Below are positions 33,667 to 46,369 of a DNA stretch of 64,000 nt, piece after piece. Position numbers and translations under genes: made by a program. Origin of the DNA: Callorhinus ursinus. Lineage: Eukaryota > Chordata > Mammalia > Carnivora > Otariidae. Every line of letters starts with the position of its first letter. Within the stretch, counting starts at the first letter, position 1. Location of the stretch: positions 45,759,113 through 45,823,112 of the forward strand of contig NW_020312817.1 in NCBI RefSeq assembly GCF_003265705.1, in the 5' to 3' direction. The notes below the pieces were generated by a model that was not told the origin of the DNA, made no database searches, and worked only from the letters and a program-made list of their open reading frames with translations.

Positions 33667-34524
33667 TCACACAAATTCAGAAAAGATCAAACAGGGGTAG
33701 CAAGAATGCCAAGTATAGTAGATGTTGTGATGTGCTTCAGAGATATCGCTTCAGGACTCAAGGGTCTGTTTGTCCCAACTTTGGGAAACTGCCCTCAGCC
33801 ATCTGTTCTCCCTCGTTAGCCCTGGGCCAGAGCTGGTTGCCTTACACATGGTCATGCCCCTTCCTGGGGAAGCTGTCATCCAATGAATGGTAAATGAGGA
33901 AATATAAAGACCTGACTCCCATACTGTGTCGTGGGATATCTTTGATGTTCCATCTGAATTTCAGAGCTCCCTGCAGGGTTGGCTAAGTCCTTGTGCCTTC
34001 ACCATAACCTAACTTACTTCCCTGCATGTACAGATCCTGAGCTCAAACTTCCTAAACACTAATATCTGTCTCAGAGTCTTTTGCCTGGGAACAATCCATA
34101 GTCCAAGTAAGGAATATATAAAAAAAGAAAATGCTAATCTCAACTTAGGACTGCAACAGTCCCAACACCAAGAGCATCTTGGGAAATTACTCCTTCTCAG
34201 CCTTTATATACTTTTTTTTTTCATTTCAGCATTTTAAAAGCTTATTTTTTTGCAGTTTTTTTTTTAAAGTTATTTTCTCTTGATCTCACTTCCTTCTTCT
34301 GTTTCTACTCTTCTCTCTTATTCTTTAACAGTCAGGCATCTTAAAATGATTTTTTTATGTGTTTTTAGTCATCTGCCTTATTTTGTATTGTAATCTTGCT
34401 TTCTGCCCGTGCACTACTTTAGAACAATTTTTTCAAGATCAGCAAGGCCTGAAAAGCCAGAGGATGTTCATCAGTCTGTATCTTCCTTTTATTTTGGCTG
34501 CATGTGACATGGTTGAGTGTGCCC
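33667..34524. other. Unassigned sequence
   Basis: No gene or repeat recognised. The overlapping plus-strand frames at 33547-33893 begin inside the SINE fragment and have no known motif. Confidence 0.3.
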
Positions 34525-35580
34525 TATTTTTTAAAAGAAATTTTTATTTAGAATAGTTTTAGATTCATAGAATTCTTGAATTCTTGTATAGAGTTCCCAT
34601 AAACCTCACAAACAGTATCTTCTGTTAGTAACATTTTACATGAACATTAGTATGGCGTGTTTGCTATTAATGGACTAATACAGATATATTATTATTAACT
34701 GAAGTCCATACTTAAGATTTTTTCAGTTGTTTCCTAATATCCTTTTCTGTTCTAGATTCCTATCAAGGATACCACATTTTATTTAGTCGTCCTGTCTCTT
34801 TAGATTCTTTTTGGCTGTGCCAGTTTCTCAGACTTTCCTTGTTTTTTAAGGACTTTGACAGTTTTGAGGACTGTAGGTCAGGTATTTTGTAGAATTTCTA
34901 TCAGTTGGGATTTCTCATGATTAGAGTGGGGTTATGGGTCTTGGGAAGGAAGATCATAGAAGTAAAGTGCCATTTCATCACATCACATCAAGGTATATAC
35001 TATCAATATAACTTATCACTGTTCATGTTGACCTTGATCACTTGGCTGGGTAACTGTTTCTAAGGTTTCTCTACTGTAAATTAACTCTTTCTTTTCTCCT
35101 TTCTCATACTGTATTCTTTGGAAGGAAACCACTATATGTAGCCCACACCTAAAGAGTCAGGAGTTATACTTTTCTTCCTTCAGGGTAGAGTACCTACGTA
35201 TATTACTTGGAATTCTGTACAGATTTTTCTGTTTTCTGCCCTATATATAATTATTAAATAATTTATTTAAATAAGTATGGACTCATGTATATTTGTTTTA
35301 TACTCTGAGTTATAATCCAAAACTACTTTATTTTCTTGCTCAAAAATTTCCAGCTTTGGCCATTGGGAGATCTTTCAGTTGGCTTATGTATCCCTCTGAC
35401 ATGTTCACATCAGTGTGATTTAAAAAAAAAAAAAAAAACTCTTGCTTTCTGGTACTATAACTGCTCCAGGTTTGCCTTGTATATTTTCTATCCCTATTTT
35501 ATAGTCAATCATTTCTCTAAGAAAATGGATTTTATTTTATTCAAGTAGGGTATGAGAAACCAAGATCTTGGCTCTAGTTT
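34525..35580 (-). mobile_element. Ancient L1M-type LINE, antisense, about 1 kb
   Basis: A long diverged stretch recognised by ordered landmarks: agttttagattcatagaatt, gagttcccataaacctcaca, taccacattttatttagtcg, gtcaggtattttgtagaatt, gaccttgatcacttggctgg, agctttggccattgggagat, and gaaaatggattttattttat at the end. This order is typical of a very common old mammalian L1 segment in antisense. An A17 run at 35421-35437 lies inside. Confidence 0.7.
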
Positions 35581-35719
35581 TCTCTGCACTTCTTTTATAA
35601 AACATAGTTCTCTTAGTTTCTGCAACATACTTTCTCACTTTTCTTCTGCCTCTCTCACTGCTCCTTTCTAAATCTTATGAGTCCTCATTTACCCCCTTCA
35701 GTCTTTAATTATTGGTAGG

Positions 35720-36350
35720 ATTTTGATGGTTCTACCCAGAAGATACTCTTCTGTTGCCAATCTGTATACTCTCCTTGAATCATTTCTATTAACCTTGTAC
35801 CAGTTGTTCCTTATTCCCCTTTAATGTGTTTCCACAGTGTAGCTAGAATGTTGGTTTTACATTTCCCTTAGGATAAAGTTCAAAATCATTAAGAGCACAT
35901 AACATCTTTCATGATCTGGCACTAAAAACCTGTCCAAACTTTGTCCCTTGCCACTTTCTTTCTTGCACTTCATACTCCATCAATGGTGAACTTCCTGCAG
36001 TTCCTGAACAGAGTTGCTGGGTTCTCTTTATCTCAGTACTTTGCACCTATTGACATCTCTTTTAACCACTCTTCCCTCCTTAACTTCTTCCTTTTGCTGG
36101 GAAAAATCTAAAATTTTCACCAGAAAGCCTGCCTTGTTTCCCAGTGCTAAATCAGATGTGCCAGAAATGTGTTCCCCGACCATATTCCTCCTGTTATGGA
36201 GGAAAGCCTCTCACATGAGACTATGAGTTCCTTTGTGCCCTTGTTGAACTGTGACCACAGTTCACTTGTTTCCTGATGCTTTCCAGCACCTAGAACACTG
36301 ACAGATGGTGGCCAGTTGATAATAACTGAAAGACTGAATGAGAACAGATG
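35720..36350 (+). mobile_element. L2 LINE 3' region
   Basis: Shows ccttaggataaagttcaaaa, catctttcatgatctggcac, a ctcccttctt-type stretch and cagcacctagaacactgaca in L2 order on the plus strand. Diverged and non-coding; the short frames in it are chance. Confidence 0.7.
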
Positions 36351-36722
36351 CATAGGGAGAGAGATGTAGCTATAGCTCAAGGTTGTCACATGGTCAGAAA
36401 CAGTCTGTTAGGCAAAGTGAGGATTCAGAGAAATACAAAATGTTTGCCTTCAAACAGCTTACAAAGCTTATAAAAGCAAGGTCTGTATGTATACAGAAAC
36501 CAAAGATCTCTCCATCTGCATAGACTGCTATGCTCCTATGAAAGGTGCCCAGGGGTTTGGAAAGGGTGGAGAGTTTTTGGGTTGTTTTAGGAAACAGCTT
36601 CAGGAAAGAGATGAGTCTTAATTTTTCTCTTGAAAGATGACTAAAATTTGAATAGGTGGAGCAATGTGAATGAGAGAAAGGAGGACCAAGTTTGGGGGAC
36701 AATGGTAAACATCAAGTTCAGT
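36351..36722. other. Unassigned sequence
   Basis: No gene or repeat recognised; the minus-strand frame at 36394-36702 (102 codons) has no domain. Confidence 0.3.
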
Positions 36723-36739
36723 AAGAAGATGGCTGGTGG

Positions 36740-36960
36740 GGACACCTGGGTGGCTCAATTGGTTAAGTGTCTGCCTTCGGCTCAGGTCATGATCCCAGGG
36801 TCCTGGGATCAAGTCCTGCATCGGGCTCCTTGCTGAGCAGGGAGCCTGCTTCTCCCTCTACCTGCTGCTCCTCCTGCTTGTACTCTTGCTCTCTCTCTCT
36901 CTCTCTCTCGCTCGCTCTCTCTGGCAAATAAATAAATAAAATCTTAAAAAAAAAAAAAAG
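36740..36960 (+). mobile_element. CAN-SINE with perfect 17-bp target duplication
   Basis: Complete carnivoran SINE (acacctgggtggctcaattg head, tcatgatcccagggtcctgg, a CT-rich segment with (TC)n at about 36889-36909, aaataaataaataaaatctt and an A-tail). The 17-bp repeat aagaagatggctggtgg flanks it at 36723-36739 and 36961-36977. A young insertion. Confidence 0.97.
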
Positions 36961-36977
36961 AAGAAGATGGCTGGTGG

Positions 36978-37735
36978 CAGGAAGGGGCCTGTGTCTAAGA
37001 AGTATTTCTGTTTGACTATTCCTCTTAACTTCATGCAACTTACTAGCTCCTTAAGAAATGCCATGAAATCTCAACTTGAACATTATTTCCACATTTATAA
37101 ATAATTCTTCTAATAGCTGTTATTTTTTAAAATTTTCTTTCTTCATTAGTGGTGGAAGTTAGAGCTATTATCCCTTTGTAAAAGTAATTTATCTTTGAAT
37201 CAAAAGAGGCTGACATGTGCAACCCAGATGTTACTTTTAATGCTTTTTATTAAAATGCAACAGATTTCTCTTGCATTGCTTTTTACAGATTGCTTATCCT
37301 TTGCATTTAGGTGATAAAGCATTTTGTGACAATGATAATTCAAATCTGTGTCTCCACAAAATGAGAAGAAGGTATGAACATATTTCATTTGGGTGTGTGT
37401 CCTTAAGCTGTTCTGACCTTCTTTTGGGAATAGTATTTTTCTTAGAAGCATTGATTGGTTACCTTAATTGTCTGTGATAGATTTGATTTCAACTCTCTTG
37501 GGTGGAATGATTGCTCAGACCACTTAAAATTATAAATCACAATATGGGATGCCTTGCTTTAGACTTAAGAGTAGCCAATAACTCAGGATTTTGTTGTGGT
37601 ACAGTTAATAACATCACCACATCTCAAAAGTCTTTTCAGTTAGGGTGTATTTTTTGGGGGGGCTTAGAAGGCTGAAATGTGATATTGATTTGAATGTATT
37701 TACTTTTGTATGCTTCATGATATTCTTGATCTGAT
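36978..37735. promoter_or_regulatory. Unique sequence with possible conserved element at 37200-37500
   Basis: No repeat recognised. From 37200 to 37500 the sequence is complex and balanced, with overlapping open frames on both strands (83 codons at 37200-37451 minus, 68 codons at 37271-37477 plus). It contains octamer-like and gata-like words. It may be conserved noncoding DNA; there is no coding evidence. Confidence 0.2.
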
Positions 37736-38188
37736 ACAAGGAATTCTTAATCTCAGGAAACTGAGGGTTGCTGGAGTGGTGGGGGGTGGAAGGGATGGGG
37801 TGGCTGGGTGATAGACATTCGGGAGGGTATGTGCTATGGTGAGCGCTGTGAATTGTGTAAGACTGATGAATCACAGACCTGTACCTGGGAAACAAAAAAT
37901 ACATATGTTAAAAAAAAAAGAGAGAGAGAGAAGATAGTAGGAAGGGAAAAATGAAGGGGAAGGATCGGAGGGGGAGATGAACCATGAGAGACTATGGACT
38001 CTGAGAAACAAACAGGGTTCTAAAGGGGAGGGGGGTGGGGGGATGGGTTAGCTTGGTGATGGATATTAAAGAGGGCACATATTGAAAGGAGCACTGGGTG
38101 TTATACGCAAACAATGAATCATGGAACACTACATCAAAAACTAAGGATGTAATGTATGGTGATTAACATAATAAAATAAAATTTAAAA
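37736..38188 (+). mobile_element. L1 3' UTR, sense, 5'-truncated
   Basis: Starts at aaggaattcttaatctcagg just after the ORF2 stop position and runs through the carnivoran L1 3' UTR (gaaccatgagagactatgga, gagggcacat, tgtaatgtatggtgattaac) to an A-rich end. Contains no ORF2 sequence. No clear target duplication. Confidence 0.93.
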
Positions 38189-41100
38189 GAAGTTAGAATT
38201 TTATACATCTAATGTGGCAGAGAAGAAAAACAAGTCTCAGTATATTTATTCTTCTGTTAATGTTTATAGGGAGGAAAAAGGAATGTTCAAAGAGAGATCA
38301 TAGGAGTGGCTTTGTTCTAAGTTATAAAGCTCTAAATGTCTGGTTCATTCTAGGAAATAAACTATTTCTGTTATAATGAAATAAATTTGGTATCATGTTT
38401 TTAAATTAACCTATTTCAGGACTAACAGAAATATGTACCTATTTACATATCGCATTTATTTGACGTATTTATTTAAATATTCTATTTACACATATCTATG
38501 TATATATTATGTATTATTTTATATTGTAGAAATAATACTTATAGAAAATGTAGAACTATTAAAATGCAAAGAATAAGAATTTTTAAAACTTGATATTCTT
38601 GCCATCAAGCTAGCAACACATTTAATGTTTAAATGTATTACTTCCAGTCTGTTTTCTATGCTTATCAATGTATGTTCTACCCATTTTTATCTCAAAATTC
38701 AGTACCTTGTTTAGTTTCATATCCTGCTTGTATCTGGCTCTGTCTGAGCACATGTCCTACTCTACATATCTAGACCACACATAAGACAGATGGGCAGAAC
38801 AAAAATTTCTAGGATTTGAGAAATTATTGGAAATGTTGAGAGGAAATTTCTACTTGTCATAGCAATTATTATGTCATAATTCATTAGTGCCAATAAGCAT
38901 GGTGTATCTCAAAGAATGAGAACAGAAGTCAACATCAGGGATGTCATAATTTAGTAGAATTAATGACACAAAATAAAAAGTGTCCATTTAGCATAATATG
39001 TTAAAATTTTTTAATTTCCTAGAGAAAAGGTAAATGAATGTAAAATTAGTGGGCTGGCCTAACACAGGGCAAAACTGGTGATTACAGGAATCATATGAGC
39101 CTCGGGCTAACAAGAAAAATCTAATAAAACCATTGGCCACTCTTGACTATAGGCTTCAAGAAGAATTGAACTATAGTAAGTGGCAAAGTGCCTTATAGAG
39201 TTAAGTATTTTTAAACCAGCATAGAAAATGAAGAAAATGATTACTATAGATAAGGAAGGCAAGTTTTAAGTTTATAGCAGTAGGATATGGGAACTTCAGA
39301 TCTGTTCATGAACTCAGCAAGCTGGAGTTAGGTTCACAGAAGGGCCCAATTGCCTGGCTGGCTTCTATACAGAAATGGAGAATGTGCTTACATGGAAATG
39401 AGGTTCTTCTATCCCTGCAGATCACCCAATTCTAGACACCACCATGAAGAGGTGGGTCAATAAGATCAAATTTGTTGTTTCCTTTGTCTTCTTTATTTGC
39501 TGCATTGACTATATCTCATCTGCCTTCATAAATTTTGGAAAGTTACATGTTTTAATTTTAAATTTTAGCTATATTTAAATAAAAATATTTAAACTATTTT
39601 TCTAACATTATCAAATGTAAGAATGCAATAGTATCTTTTGAATGCTGTCTACTTATAATGAAGACTTTAGCACTCTCTTATTTTTTTAACTTCCTGTTTT
39701 GATTCCAGTTATTTGGTAAGCTGGAAATTTAGTATTAGATCAGTGTTCTTAAAATGACTAGTTTTTATATTACATACATTTTCTTTTTTTGGTTATCCCT
39801 TAACATTTGCATCCCCTTTTGAAACCAAAACTTTATTTTTTGCTTCTTAACATGGACATCAACCAGAAGAAATCTGATGTGGTATAGGGGTGGGCACACC
39901 GGGAGAGCCAATTAGTATCCCTAGGGATATTCTATGAAAACACTCTGTAACAAGGGACTTGAAGACACATCTCTGCAGGCATTCTTCTAGATTTCCCCTA
40001 ATAATTTGTGTTCCTAACTGGAGAGAAGTGACTATAGTAGATGCTTTTATTTCAGTATTTCAGCTTTCCTAATTATGGTGTCAGAATCTTGGAAGCACAG
40101 AGATAAATGGGAGACCAGTGTGAAGGGAAGCTGATTAATTCTTGAATGTTCCATGAATTAAGTTTGAAACTAGTTTTTTATTTACTACAAAAGTACAAAG
40201 TGGCAGGCTGATTTCCTATAGCACATATTTGCCTCTGTCTAAACTCAAAGGACTGCCATAGGGGCTATGGTGCCCCCCTCATTAACCAGAATTTCAATTT
40301 CAGTGTTTTGCTAAGTAAGATAAATTACTCTGGGTGGGTTGGAGTGCTCTCTGTCCCTCTAATATATGCGGATGAATTTGAGGTAACTCCAAGGGCCAGT
40401 TCTTAGGGAAGAGAAGAGCAAATAGAACTTCAGTTAAAGGTAAAGTTCCTGTCTATGATGCTTTAACAGATCACTAATATTTTCTAACATGTCAATTATA
40501 TTCCCTTATTATGGAAACCCTGTTCTCATACTCCTGTCAGAGAACTTCAGTTACAACAACACTTTGAGTCTTTTTCTTTATTTCTAATCATGGTTTCCCA
40601 AGGAAGGATGATTGGTTTATCTGATTACTGAGACTGATACAGGGAACTGGCAGGCTTAAATCATATTTCTGGATTTTTTCATAGGAATTATTGCCTTGAA
40701 AGAATTTGCATTCTACTCTATTCTATTTTCCCTGATTCCTTGTAGTAAAGGAATATTTGGTGTCTCTCACTCCTGTGAATTTCAATTAGTTAAAAATCCA
40801 TAATAGAAGAGGTAATGACTTATTTGGCCCCCATTAAACCTCAACATTTCTCTCAGAAACCCAGATCAGAGATACAATAGCTGCCATATCTAGAAAGATC
40901 TACCTAAAGTATTGTTTTTGTCTTCTTTTATAGAGAACACGTACTTACTGAGCTTACTTGAATAAACAGAAAATAGAATGAGATCTGAAATTCATTAAAG
41001 ATGGAGAAAGTCCTAAAAACATGTGTCTCCCTCAATTCCCACTTTTTGCTCACTCTTCTTCACTTTTAGCTTCTATTTCCTCTATGCTTCTCTTTCAATT

Positions 41101-41319
41101 GAACAGCTTCCGATGTTTACTCATAACTTCTACTCAATTATAGTTTAAACTCATGCATAACAAGGGTCAATATCAACTGGTCTGGCTGAGTACATGTTTA
41201 TCTCTAAAACTACTGACACTTGACTAACACTATGGAATGTTTTACTAAACATATATGATGTTCTGTGATCATGCATCCATGAGAAGGATGTCAGCATTGT
41301 TTAGAAATAACAAATTTGG
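38189..41319. other. Long unassigned AT-rich stretch
   Basis: About 3.1 kb with no gene, no long open frame and no repeat I can name. 38400-38600 is especially AT-rich. Parts must derive from very old insertions, but they are beyond recognition by eye. Confidence 0.3.
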
Positions 41320-41620
41320 CTTAGTGGTTAAGGCTGGTCAGATAGCTCATTCTAAAAGATCTCTTCCATGAGTTGACTTTGGACTTCTTGGTGCTGAGGT
41401 GCTTTGTATGGACACTAGTGATAATATGGGACCTAGAGATAGAGTGGGTTCTGTGTGAACAAATCCAAAGAAAGGAAAGCAAAGAAGCTTCTGTCTGAGC
41501 TCTGTGTGCCCCTCTCAATGTATATTCTTTTTTTGCTGTTGTTGACCTATACTTTTTGCCTGTAATAAAGCTGTTTTATATAAACCCTGTGAGTCCTTTT
41601 AGCAAACAAACACTTAAGGT
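41320..41620 (+). mobile_element. Possible LTR 3' end
   Basis: The segment ends with a compact polyadenylation-like block, tgcctgtaataaagctgttt, followed by ccctgtgagtccttttagca, which looks like the R/U5 end of an endogenous retroviral LTR. The start is not defined and the family is not named. Confidence 0.28.
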
Positions 41621-42964
41621 GATTAATGTTTAATTAGCACAGCTTGCCAAGGCACAAAACTCTCTTTTACAGTATCCTCCACTTTACCTCCTATCTCTAA
41701 TGGACCCAAGTATTCTTGGTTCAGATTTATAAAGGAGCCTATTGTTGGCCCAAATAATTTCTATTATATGACATAGATCACCTATTTTTTTTTTTAATTA
41801 CATTGTGGATTGTCTTTTCTTGGGCTAGATCCAGTCTCTGGGTAATCACTTGTGCCCAAGGATCCAAAGTCATGCTATGCAGAGCATGGCCTCCTAAGAA
41901 GCAGGAGATGTGAACCAGGCAGTTTCACTCTATGTAGAGTGTAACTCTGGAAGTATTATGAGGCTGGGCTATGCAATTCATTTGATATGTATATACACCT
42001 AATGTGTAGGGGAGGAAAAATTTTCCTTTCTTCTCTTCAAGGCTATTTTGATGGTCTAATAATTAAATTGACATAAGATAAATTTAGTTTTGTATGTATA
42101 GGAGCCCCCAAATTTTGGAACTCAAAAAAGTGACCAAAGCAGGCAGCTTTTATACCTTTTACACAAAATAAAACCAGTAAATTTGTAAAGAACTGACAAG
42201 ACAAAGAAGTTTGGGCTTGGGATAGTAAATTAGTGAAGAAGTAACAAGATCTGTTTATCTAGTCTTCTCAGCTCCAATTTTTTATTTCTGGTGATAAGGA
42301 TATCTCCCTACTTTCTGGTACAGGGAGAGTAGCCTTCACATAGGAGATTTAGGTCCTGTTTCAAGAGAGACAAAGGAGGGTCCGAGTATCCTTATTGCAC
42401 CAGCTGTTTCCTAAGTAACTTTAATTGAAAATAATCAAAAGTGGCATATTTTGGGGCACTTGCCCTGAACCCCATCAAGTATCAGCTGCACTCAGAGGCT
42501 CACTGTCCTCTGATTTCCCAGCATCTAGTCTGAGTCTGTTTCCTCATTCAATAAGTGCTTACCAAATGAGTGAATATTTTCAGGCTGTATTGGATAGAGG
42601 CTAGTAGAGTTTGGTCAAATGGACACATCATGAAGACTAGGTAGTTGAAGATGAGAGATATAGGTGATTTGAGCTCATAGACAGGAGATTAGTTTAGTTG
42701 ACTGGCTAATTCCAACCCATGAGAATTTGAAGATAAGTCTGGACACTGGCAGGACATGAACCAAAGGGGAATGTGGTTATGGAAGAAGTCAAGAACTTCT
42801 TATCTGAGAATTATTGAAGGTTTCGGAGGAAGGTCTGAGTTGTCCACTGTTGCAGGGAAAAAGGAAGTGAAAGTTCTGTGATCAGTTAGTTGTGGTTGCT
42901 TGGTGGCCAGGAAAGCCATATTGACAAGCTGCCAAGATAAGAAAGAAAAACCAAAAGATAAAAA
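41621..42964. other. Unassigned sequence, possible old retroviral material
   Basis: No gene. A 15-nt near-palindrome aggaaaaattttcct at 42013-42027 also occurs at 46002-46016, near the end of an LTR-like insertion. The block 42000-42440 may be related old retroelement sequence, but I cannot prove it. Confidence 0.25.
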
Positions 42965-43205
42965 TAGCTAAACATTTACTGTGTCAGGTACTGTTCTAAG
43001 AGTTCTTATATTAACCCATTCAGTGCAAAAACAACCACTTGGGATTGGTGTTTCTTCATTTATGTTCCTAATATTTAAAAATGAGGAAACAGAACCAGAG
43101 AGGAATGGAAACTTGTCCAAAGTCATGTACCCAGTAAGTGTTACAGCAAAGACTAGACCTAAGCAAGAGCCTGTGCTCTTCTTAACTGCTATCCTGAACT
43201 GTCTT
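42965..43205 (-). mobile_element. MIR SINE, antisense
   Basis: The tactgtgtcaggtactgttc stretch, then aatgaggaaacagaaccaga, aacttgtccaaagtcatgta and ccagtaagtgttacagcaaa follow antisense MIR order almost end to end. The 113-codon minus frame at 42968-43309 runs through it and is not a gene. Confidence 0.85.
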
Positions 43206-43879
43206 TTAAGGTTTCCTCTGAGATGAGTTACACTAACACATCTTTTGATAAAAGAATGGTTCAAGACTTTTTTGGTCTTAAAAGGATCCTGCCCTTTGGG
43301 TAGAGGCATGGCAAAAAAAATTTACTTTTGAGACTAAAGAAGACCTGGTTTTCTTATCTGTTACCCACAAAGTCCAGCTATGCTATTCTTTTGAGCCATC
43401 AATTTTCAATCTGTCCTCCACCATCTCTTCAAACTCATGTTGCCAAGGTAGAGAAAACATTATATATTTATAAATTTTTAACAATTTATATTATATATAA
43501 ATTGAGTATTACTGATTTGATTCTTTTCCCTTGTAATTCATATGTTTGTTCTGGCTGTTTTTGTTAACATTCCTAAGCGATGAGGCTTCACCTTGCCTTG
43601 AAGTGAGTAAATTTTTTCAAGATCAGTCACGTGTTTCTATTATTATCAGATTAGACTGGATGATTTCCTAATTTCCTCAATGACAGAACTGATACCCAGG
43701 AGAGACCTGAACTCTAGAGCCCATTCTACCTCAAAATGGCTTTCCTGTGAAGTTCAGTATTATTACTAATAAGATAATGGCCTGCCTTGTTTTCCAGTCC
43801 CGTTTTTCTCTCATGATGGTATGACAACCTCAGATCAACTTTACCTGATCAACATAATAATGAGAGTTTTCAATTATAT
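43206..43879. other. Unassigned sequence
   Basis: No gene or repeat recognised. Confidence 0.3.
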
Positions 43880-44080
43880 AATACAAAAATGTGCCAGACA
43901 CTGTGCTAAGTGTACCGTCAGTTCCTTGAATACTCTGAAGTGGGTTTTAATAGTTATCTTTTATGGATGATAAAACAGTCTTAGAGACTTACCCAAGGTC
44001 ACACAGGAATTAAATGATAAGCAGGATGTATTCTCAGGTACCTATCACTCCATATTCCATGATCTTAATTATTATATTAA
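43880..44080 (-). mobile_element. MIR SINE, antisense
   Basis: The gtgccagacactgtgctaag stretch, then ttttatggatgataaaacag and acttacccaaggtcacacag match antisense MIR. Confidence 0.8.
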
Positions 44081-45084
44081 ACTGCTTTCTTACATATTTA
44101 TTGATGCTGCAATAGCTTATAATAACAAGATATAAAAATGTTAAAAAGATTGTTTTATTTAGTCCCTAAAAGAGTTTCAACAATAGATGGGGTTCATTAT
44201 ACAACTAGGAAGTTCTTGCTCCACTGCCCTTGGTACTGTGGGTTTTGTATTTGGGCTAGAGTACAGTCATTATGTGAGGAAGCTTGCCAAAGCCATTTGC
44301 TAAAACTGCAGAGATACTATCTTTGTGAAACACCCAAATATTTACAATATATTTTCTTCTTTTCCTTGGATAAGGTGTTGTCATAAAACATCAAAATGCT
44401 CTCTTAAGGATAGAAAATAACCCCAAAGAGGGATAATTGGATGTATTAGAGCCCTGAACTCCTCAAGCCTAATCCAGAAGATGAGTGATAAACAACACTG
44501 TCCTTTCCTTTGAGGTCTGAAAGAGTTAATTGCTTTTCAAACAGGGAACAGTTTACTCTTATAGAGCAGAGTGATTAGATATCTGACAGTGGATTTCAGA
44601 AGGTTTTATGCTTGAGATACTTGAACACAATGGAATTATATCTTCCTCTTATAAAATGTAGTTTTATTTTTTTCTCTTCTGTATTTCTCTCCTTAAACAT
44701 GAATGATAGGCTATTGAAGGTTCTCTTTGGGGGAAAATATTTTTGACTTGTATTCCTGTAGAAACTTGATTTAATCAACAAAATGCCAAGCTGATAACCA
44801 CTCTCATTTCCTTGTCATAGAAAATAAGAGGAATAAATTCAAAAGAGTGGGGCATTATAGGAGAATGCTTCTAGAGCCTTTGTCAGTAACACAGACATCT
44901 TTAATAATGCATCATAGTATCTTTTACTGGTGGGGAGGATTGAGCGCATAGTTGTATATACAGTATTTTCTAGGTAGGCATTTTATGCAAACTGCCTCTC
45001 AAATAGAGGCACCCCTTGATTTTATTAACCAGTTGATGTCACTCTTTTAGATTAAGAATGTATTACTTTAGGAATTGAAATCAG
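44081..45084. other. Unassigned unique sequence
   Basis: No gene or repeat recognised in about 1 kb. The part 44480-44640 is complex sequence with homeodomain-like words. Frames of 61-82 codons lack motifs. Confidence 0.3.
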
Positions 45085-45498
45085 GATCTCAAAGAGGTGT
45101 CTGCACTCCCATGTTCACTACAGCATTATCCACAATAGCCAAGATATGGTATATACATACAATGGAATATTATTCAGCCTTAAAAAAGAAGAAAATAATG
45201 CTATTGTGACAACATGGATGGACCTAGACAACATTATGTTAAATGAATAAGCCTGACCAGAGGGAAAAATATACTATGATCTCATTTATGTATGGAATCT
45301 AAAATAGTCAAGTTCAGAGGCAGAGAGTATAATGGTGGTTGCCAGTAGCTGGAGGGAGGGGAAAATGGAGAGGTGACTGTCAAAGAGTATAAAATTTCAG
45401 TTATACAAGATAAATAAGTTCAAGGGAGGTGGGGTAAAAAAAAATGCTCTGGAGATCTACTATACATCATAGTGCCTACAGCTATTATAATATAACAA
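45085..45498 (+). mobile_element. Old L1 3' part, first half
   Basis: Sense old L1: cccatgttcactacagcatt, atccacaatagccaagatat, atggaatattattcagcctt, then aacatggatggacctagaca and gagggaggggaaaatggaga. This is the ORF2 C-terminus and early 3' UTR of an L1M-type element. It stops at about 45498 and continues beyond a 0.5-kb insertion. Confidence 0.85.
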
Positions 45499-46024
45499 AA
45501 TTTCCCACCCCAAAATGTATATCTTTGGCATGTGGATTATTTTAGGCTGATTCTTTTTAAAGAACAGAAGACTCAAGAAACTTTTATTTTTGCCTCCCCA
45601 CCCCCAAGTGCCTAAAAAATTTTAGGTAGAGAACTTGTTTCAGAAAGGGAGCTATCACCATAAATAACTATGAACTAGTATGGTAGACAGGAAGTAACCC
45701 AGCAAGGCCTGTTTGATCAAAGTCCTCTCTAATACTACTGTTTCTGAATGGCCCAGCAAACATTTGTGTACCATACTCTTTCATTCTTTCTGTGAATTGC
45801 CTTTCTTCCTTTTGTGGCCCTGGAGCACCACCCTCTTCTTCTCAATACAGAATGAAATATATACTTCATTTTGCCTATCTTTGGAATCTTTCATGTTTAT
45901 GTGCATTCCTCATAAGTATGTAATTAAATTTGATTAACTCCTGTTACTCTATCTCACATCAATTTAATTCTTTAACCAGTCAGAAGACTCTTGAATCGTA
46001 GAGGAAAAATTTTCCTCCCAACAC
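45499..46024. mobile_element. LTR-like insertion inside the old L1
   Basis: About 525 bp that splits the L1. It has polyadenylation-like and CT-rich segments and ends with gaggaaaaattttcctccca then aca. The short repeat taacaa is found on both sides (45493-45498 and 46025-46030). It looks like a solo retroviral LTR, but the family is not named and the start lacks the usual TG. Confidence 0.5.
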
Positions 46025-46280
46025 TAACAATACTGTGTTGTAAATTAAAATTGGTTAAGAAGGTAGATTTTATGTTAACTGCTCTATCCACACACACAAA
46101 AATAATAAGAATGAGGATGGGGGGAAACTTTTGGAGATGATGGGTATGTTTATGGCCTTGATGGTAGTGATAGTTTTCACAGATGTATACATATTTCCAA
46201 ACTCACTGAGTTGTATTCATTAAATATGTACAGCTTATATATGTCAGTCATACTTTGATAAAGCAAATTTGAAAAAAAAT
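46025..46280 (+). mobile_element. Old L1 3' UTR, second half
   Basis: Resumes the interrupted L1 with actgtgttgtaaattaaaat, agaaggtagattttatgtta, cacacacacaaaaataataa and tgtatacatatttccaaact, ending in a gataaagcaaatt-like terminus and A-rich tail. The order continues exactly from the first half. Confidence 0.85.
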
Positions 46281-46369
46281 ATTACCTTTATAAAAAACAG
46301 ATGTCTGCACATGTCTCTCTGAGGGGTTACAAAATATTCTAATTTTGAAAAGTATGTACCATAGTGTGA

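Noticed and set aside
42968..43309. 113-codon minus-strand frame
   Set aside because: It mostly overlaps an antisense MIR, and the peptide has no known domain.
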